Shown here in pieces: positions 59,801-64,000 of a DNA stretch of 64,000 nucleotides (position 1 is its first letter; every line of letters starts with the position of its first letter). Under the pieces are notes generated by a model. That model was not told where the DNA came from, ran no database searches, and saw only the letters and a list, made by a program, of their open reading frames with translations. The stretch comes from Megamerina dolium (taxonomy: Eukaryota > Arthropoda > Insecta > Diptera > Megamerinidae), in contig OY978527.1 in assembly GCA_963854835.1 (NCBI GenBank), positions 43,040,040 to 43,104,039 on the forward strand, given 5' to 3'. The translations under genes and the position numbers were made by a program.

Positions 59801-62800
59801 AGAATATTAAACACATCAAAGTACGGGCCATTTTTATCACCAGAAACCATGCGGCGCAATAAAGACTTCCTTCGTTCGTTCTGTTGAAGCAAAACGTCAG
59901 TGGCGTTTTTTCGGTCTTTTTGCAGCATTACGGTCAAATTATTGCTTGATCAATATCTAGCATCCCTGCCATTTGTTGCTGGCTTAAATTGTCACATTCG
60001 TCCAATATTTCTTGCAATTTGGTGTTTTTTAATTATTTCAGGGGTCTTCTCACATTAAAATTATTATTTCTGAATAGTTGAAAACATCTTTTACATGTTG
60101 CTTATAATGGAGCATAATCACCATAAGCTTCTTCAAGCATCCATTCAGATTCCATCACGTTTTTCTTCAAATTGTATAAAAAAAATTCTATACTCAAATC
60201 CTATGCTCATTTTTAACGCTAAATAATTTTATTTTGTTTTATTACAAACTTGGCTCGTTTAAAATATGCCTACACCTGGTATATACGAATTTTTCAAGTG
60301 TTACCAACTTCTTGAATACTCATGAGAAGTGTACATAAAGTATTCCCTTTAACTATGTACCTTTGGTTTTCGTTCGAAATTTTAGTAACTTATTTTCGAG
60401 TAAATCAACTATTTTAGATATCCATATTTTGTAAGATCTATAGAGTTTATATGTATAGTACTCCAACTACTTTATAAATCTCCCATATCAAGTTAATGTC
60501 ATGATACTCTCAATGATGTCGGTATATTTCGTTTAAAAGTGACCGCTGACAGTCATATGTCTTAAGGGCGCATATCCATATTCCAGGGGTTTAAGGGCTC
60601 ATTAAAATTGTTGCATATCACGCTCACACCTTTTTATACCTCTCTTGAAGAATGACTATTTTTACCCATTTATTTATTTATTAATCTAAAAGTTCTTCTG
60701 ATGGCAATTATCTGTACTTTCTCTTTTGCTCTGTTTGTGTGTTTAATAAATATTATGAGCGTGATCTTTTTATTAACATTAGATCGAATTGAATACTTTC
60801 TTTAGTGATGCTTTTTGACTTGATTGTTGAACAACAACAATCAAAAACGGTTGTCTTACAAAAATCGTCTGTTGAGAATTTCTTTGTTTGGTATTTATTT
60901 TATGCTAACATTTAATTACGAGTAATTTTTTTAACGAATATTATCGTAAGAGTAACGAATATTATCGTAAGATTACGACATGAAAATATTCGTTTATGAT
61001 GAATGTCAACTAGTTGCTGAAATTGAAGAATTTTGCAATTTTATTATTATCTTATGAGTGTAAGAAAATTTACAAAATATCTCAAAAGATTTAGGAAATA
61101 ATATATATTTATTTTGCCAAAAGAACGCGAGATATAAGAGAAAATTATTATCCCTTAATGATAGTTACCATACTTTTTGATTGCAAAATGGTTTTGGGTT
61201 TATTTAATTAGGTGCTGTACACACATAAATATGTAGTGTCATATAAGTATATAAGTTATAAACAATCAAGCAAATGTCATGACGTGAGTATACCTGTTTG
61301 ATATACAGCTGGGCGGAAATTTGAAACTCATAATGTTCATACATAGTACTATATGTGCGTACTTGGCAACAAGTTTTGAATTCTATATACTTATATGTAT
61401 ATTTTTCTTCAAATTAAAAGATGTGCGCTTCTGTGTGCGTGTTTATGTATATAGAATATTGTCATTATTATTGTTATTGTTTTTGTTGGCAATATCTTGA
61501 GTATTGGCTGACGGGATGATTCCATTTAATTTACAATAAGCATACATTCATATACATATACATAGATACATACACACAATATGAGTATGAATCGCATAAA
61601 ATTGCAAATATTGATGAATAAATTTTCAATTGAAAGAAATGCAAACAATGAGTCTATCGAATGTTCATATATATTGTGTGATTGCATGATGAGCGTCGAA
61701 TGAAAGATATTAACGACAGATGCTTCTAGGGTGTACGGTTGTTGGCGTCTACATAAATTCAAATTAAATTTCTGTTGGGTCACAATTCAATTTATACTCT
61801 ATATGTGTGTGTGTGTGTGTGTATATTTAAATTTATATTGTACTATATTGAACGGGTGTGTGCAAATGTTCGAGAATAATTAAGATATGATTACGTATTA
61901 TATATACGTTTGGATTTTTTTATTTTGTTTTCATATAAAAGTCAAATGAAACCAATTAAAGACAATATTTAGGATTATGTAGAGAACGAGTTAGTTAGAG
62001 AGGATTATTGAAAAAATTACAACAACTTTGGCATCAATTTTCTTCTACTCATAATATCATATTTACTACGAGTACATATCATCATATGTGTGTTAATTTC
62101 TTACGTTAAGTGTTACTTCCGAAATCGAATAATTATTATATATGTTAGCAAATAACTGATAAATGAGGATCACAACAAAATCAGAATAATACATGCGAAT
62201 TTATATTAATAAGTATGTGCCTATGCACTCTGAATTTTAAATTAACAAATGACAATCACTCATACGACCCGTTGTCATATATGTATGAAACGACGTACAT
62301 ATGAAGGTGGCCTGAACAGTTTCCAACTTCAACATGAGAATTGCCAGCAGTCCTCAATACATATTTTGCACATTTTTTTAAATGTAATTTCCGAATTTTA
62401 AGCTATTTTAAATCCGCAACTATTGTTTGACAATTGTTTGAGTTTTGAAATATTTGTTTTTGAAAGGCAACGTACCTACGCAAACCAGAGACGAGTTGGA
62501 TACTGTGGAAAGAAACTCCGCACCATCATTTACCAGCGTGAAATTTTGGGAAGTTGAATTTTCACAAAATCAAATTCATAAAATTATGCTTGACAAATGT
62601 CACATATTAAACCAATGAAGTTGTCCGAGCATTGGGTGCTCTAATTAACATTTTCAAGGCTCTACCGTTATTATCCAGAACAAACAACAGCATATTATTT
62701 ATGTTCAATGCAACCAATTACTATAATTTCTTCAACTGCACAGATATTTTGCTTAACGATATGTTTTCATTAAAACGTTAAAAAATGTTAAAATTAAGAT

Positions 62801-63194
62801 TTATTAATTTATTTCACTTGGAAATAATTTATAATTGAAATTTATTCTATTTGAAATTTGTAAACTAAATAAAAAATCAAATCAAATCTGTTTAGGAAAC
62901 GATGTATCTATGTCATTTTATTTGCACAATGATAACGAACCGATATCGGTGAAAAAACCAGCTTTATTACAAACATTATATACTACCATTAATTTCCTGC
63001 ATTTAATTATGTAAGTACATATGATTTAATTGCATTTTCTTGTAGTCATACCATTCACTTTCGTCGTTAAATTACAAGATATCATTTATTGAAGTGAGAA
63101 AAATAAATTTTAAAATACATCTAGCTATCTATTTATGCTCTTCTTATAACTTACCTGCTGACACACTTGATTTTTTTTCCTTGAATTCACACAT
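56802..63194 (-). CDS. SV2-like MFS transporter C
   Basis: Third tandem paralog. Exons 5' to 3': 63194-63155 (MCEFKEKKSSVSA plus one base, GTAAGT donor), 58838-58725, 58644-58320, 58254-57885, 57817-57322, 57256-57100, 57030-56802, giving 576 residues. An alternative mini first exon at 63554-63542 gives 567. Intact motif A (WGFLADTTGRRNIIRPT), SGGSATIYAYLGEFHTTKNR, IPESPKFLLSQGEEEK, GMYMWFPHI and AMAVCISLMMGRLGSVVGANVVG mark a probably functional transporter. Sequence between helix 6 and 7 is closest to B (NIFHMNTGK). The 4.3-kb first intron contains a SINE fragment and a mariner relic. Substrate unknown. Confidence 0.88.
59216..59352 (+). mobile_element. 5'-truncated SINE fragment
   Basis: CAAAATTTAACACGCACAAC, AAAGAGCCCTTTAGGGCTTA and TAAGTGTCACATATTTAT match the 3' end of the full SINE copies. 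The tRNA-like head is absent. Confidence 0.75.
59800..60225 (-). pseudogene. Mariner transposase relic (N-terminal half)
   Basis: Minus-strand frames give WMLEEAYGDYAPL, NVRRPLK, LQEILDECDNLSQQQMAGML and LLQQNERRKSLLRRMVSGDK. This is the order of a mariner transposase N-terminus (helix-turn-helix, then LLxRxxRxxFLHRIVTGDEKW). Stops and frameshifts interrupt it. The catalytic first Asp region is degraded (SGDKNG for TGDEKW). Confidence 0.75.
60226..63154. other. Intron of transporter C, remainder
   Basis: AT-rich. It has a 23-bp tandem repeat (TAACGAATATTATCGTAAGA...) near 60935-60980 and a (GT)n run near 61804-61822. No exon is seen. Confidence 0.4.
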
Positions 63195-63337
63195 TATTTA
63201 TTGTATTTGTTTTTAATAATCACTTTATGATAATTATGTGATTAAAAGATTATTTATTTGAAACAATAAATAACTAGCCTCTGAATTATTATTAATTTTA
63301 TATATGAAGACATATGTTGTTCATCGGAACGAGATTG

Positions 63338-63339
<2 letters not shown>

Positions 63340-63372
<33 letters not shown>
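63340..63372 (+). repeat. (GA)n microsatellite
   Basis: An uninterrupted GA run of about 32 bp between the two candidate first exons of transporter C. GA-rich tracts near fly promoters can bind GAGA factor, so a regulatory role is possible but unproven. Confidence 0.85.
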
Positions 63373-63376
<4 letters not shown>

Positions 63377-63541
63377 GACCGAGTAATAGAATTACAACAC
63401 TTCACATAAATATATATGAATAAATTAATATCCACTGATGTATAAAGGATATGTATTAAAACTGAAGCAATTGCTTTTTACAACGAATACTTTGCTACAA
63501 CGCCGCTACAATTAACATCAAAACCAGTTATCTAAACTTAC

Positions 63542-63554
63542 TGATCTCCAGCAT
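63542..63554 (-). CDS. Candidate alternative mini first exon of transporter C
   Basis: ATG CTG GAG ATC A is followed by a consensus GTAAGT donor at 63541-63536. The splice phase equals that of the 63194-63155 exon and fits the acceptor at 58838. It would replace the 13-residue start with MLEI. Thirteen bases is very short and chance cannot be excluded. It could alternatively feed transporter B. Confidence 0.45.
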
Positions 63555-64000
63555 GATGAATAACAATCATTTTATACGCTACCATAAGTAACGAGCGAAT
63601 ACGCACACACGTACACATATTAACACACAATGTCACCACACACATAACCGATAAACGCAAGAGCTCTATAAAAATTCTACTCGTTTTTATATATGTACAA
63701 AAAAAAAGAGCAAAAACAAAACGTATAATACACTCACATGTCGTACAAAGAAAGGAAGGCAAATACATTGCAAAATAAGAAAGTGACAGAGACAAAATAA
63801 TAACATTTCACACTATTTTGCTATTTTGCGACATTTTACCAAGTCAAGCATTAATAAATTCGGGTGTAGTCTGCGCAGTAGCTACGTGGTAGCTACAGTG
63901 TTTATATTTATTTATGATCGCTTCATAAAGCTTTAAGCTATTAATGCTCAATTAGAGTATTATTAGAGTTCTTTATGCGATTAAAGGATTTCTTTGGAAT
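63555..64000. other. Upstream flank of the transporter array
   Basis: This is a probable promoter-side region of transporter C. The open frame at 63538-63795 is low-complexity and overlaps the candidate exon in another frame; it is not supported as a gene. Confidence 0.4.

Noticed and set aside
1..64000. CRISPR array, operon or bacterial-type system
   Set aside because: No regularly spaced direct repeats with unique spacers; genes are spliced and eukaryotic.

Overview
The window is nuclear DNA of an insect, most likely a non-drosophilid fly such as a tephritid fruit fly. That placement is inferred from very AT-rich intergenic DNA full of TATG/TACA microsatellites, short GT-AG introns, fly-like protein sequences and many Tc1/mariner, LOA-clade LINE and tRNA-derived SINE pieces. 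No species-level marker was used. Exon models were built by hand from splice signals and reading-frame continuity, so internal boundaries are strong where the phases agree.

Layout, left to right. Positions 1-2234 hold intergenic DNA with an AT-rich dispersed repeat and a 527-bp MITE. IWS1 (2235-5040, +) is a transcription-elongation factor with a long RS-repeat array. It converges with the dynactin p62 subunit gene DCTN4 (5400-7289, -). A nearly complete LOA-clade LINE (7731-12574, -) sits inside an older Tc1-like transposase relic. A 931-residue serine-rich protein I cannot name follows (13589-16645, +). Next come rogdi (17304-18841, +) and a lambda-crystallin / L-gulonate 3-dehydrogenase gene (20075-21950, -, first exon not found). 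About 10 kb of repeat-rich DNA follows, with SINE copies.

The right half (31.7-64 kb) is a tandem array of three MFS transporters of the SV2-like (synaptic vesicle glycoprotein 2-related) family, all on the minus strand. They are called A (31772-34794, plus a distal first exon at 45.8 kb), B (50853-52791) and C (56802-63194). They share most exon boundaries. Two of them have two candidate mini first exons, each ending in the same splice phase, which implies alternative promoters giving different cytoplasmic N-termini. The large introns and spacers carry a young Minos-like Tc1 element with 220-bp inverted repeats and a 55-bp intron in its transposase, several decayed mariner/Tc1 relics, MITEs, SINEs and tandem repeats.

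The host genes are ordinary housekeeping or neuronal genes and do not form a pathway together. The most interesting material is the transporter array with phase-matched alternative first exons, the intron-containing Tc1 element with almost identical ends, the nested LINE with two internal deletions, the SINE family with clear target-site duplications, and the unnamed KEN-box/NPF-motif protein. I did not see a CRISPR array, operon or other prokaryote-type system.
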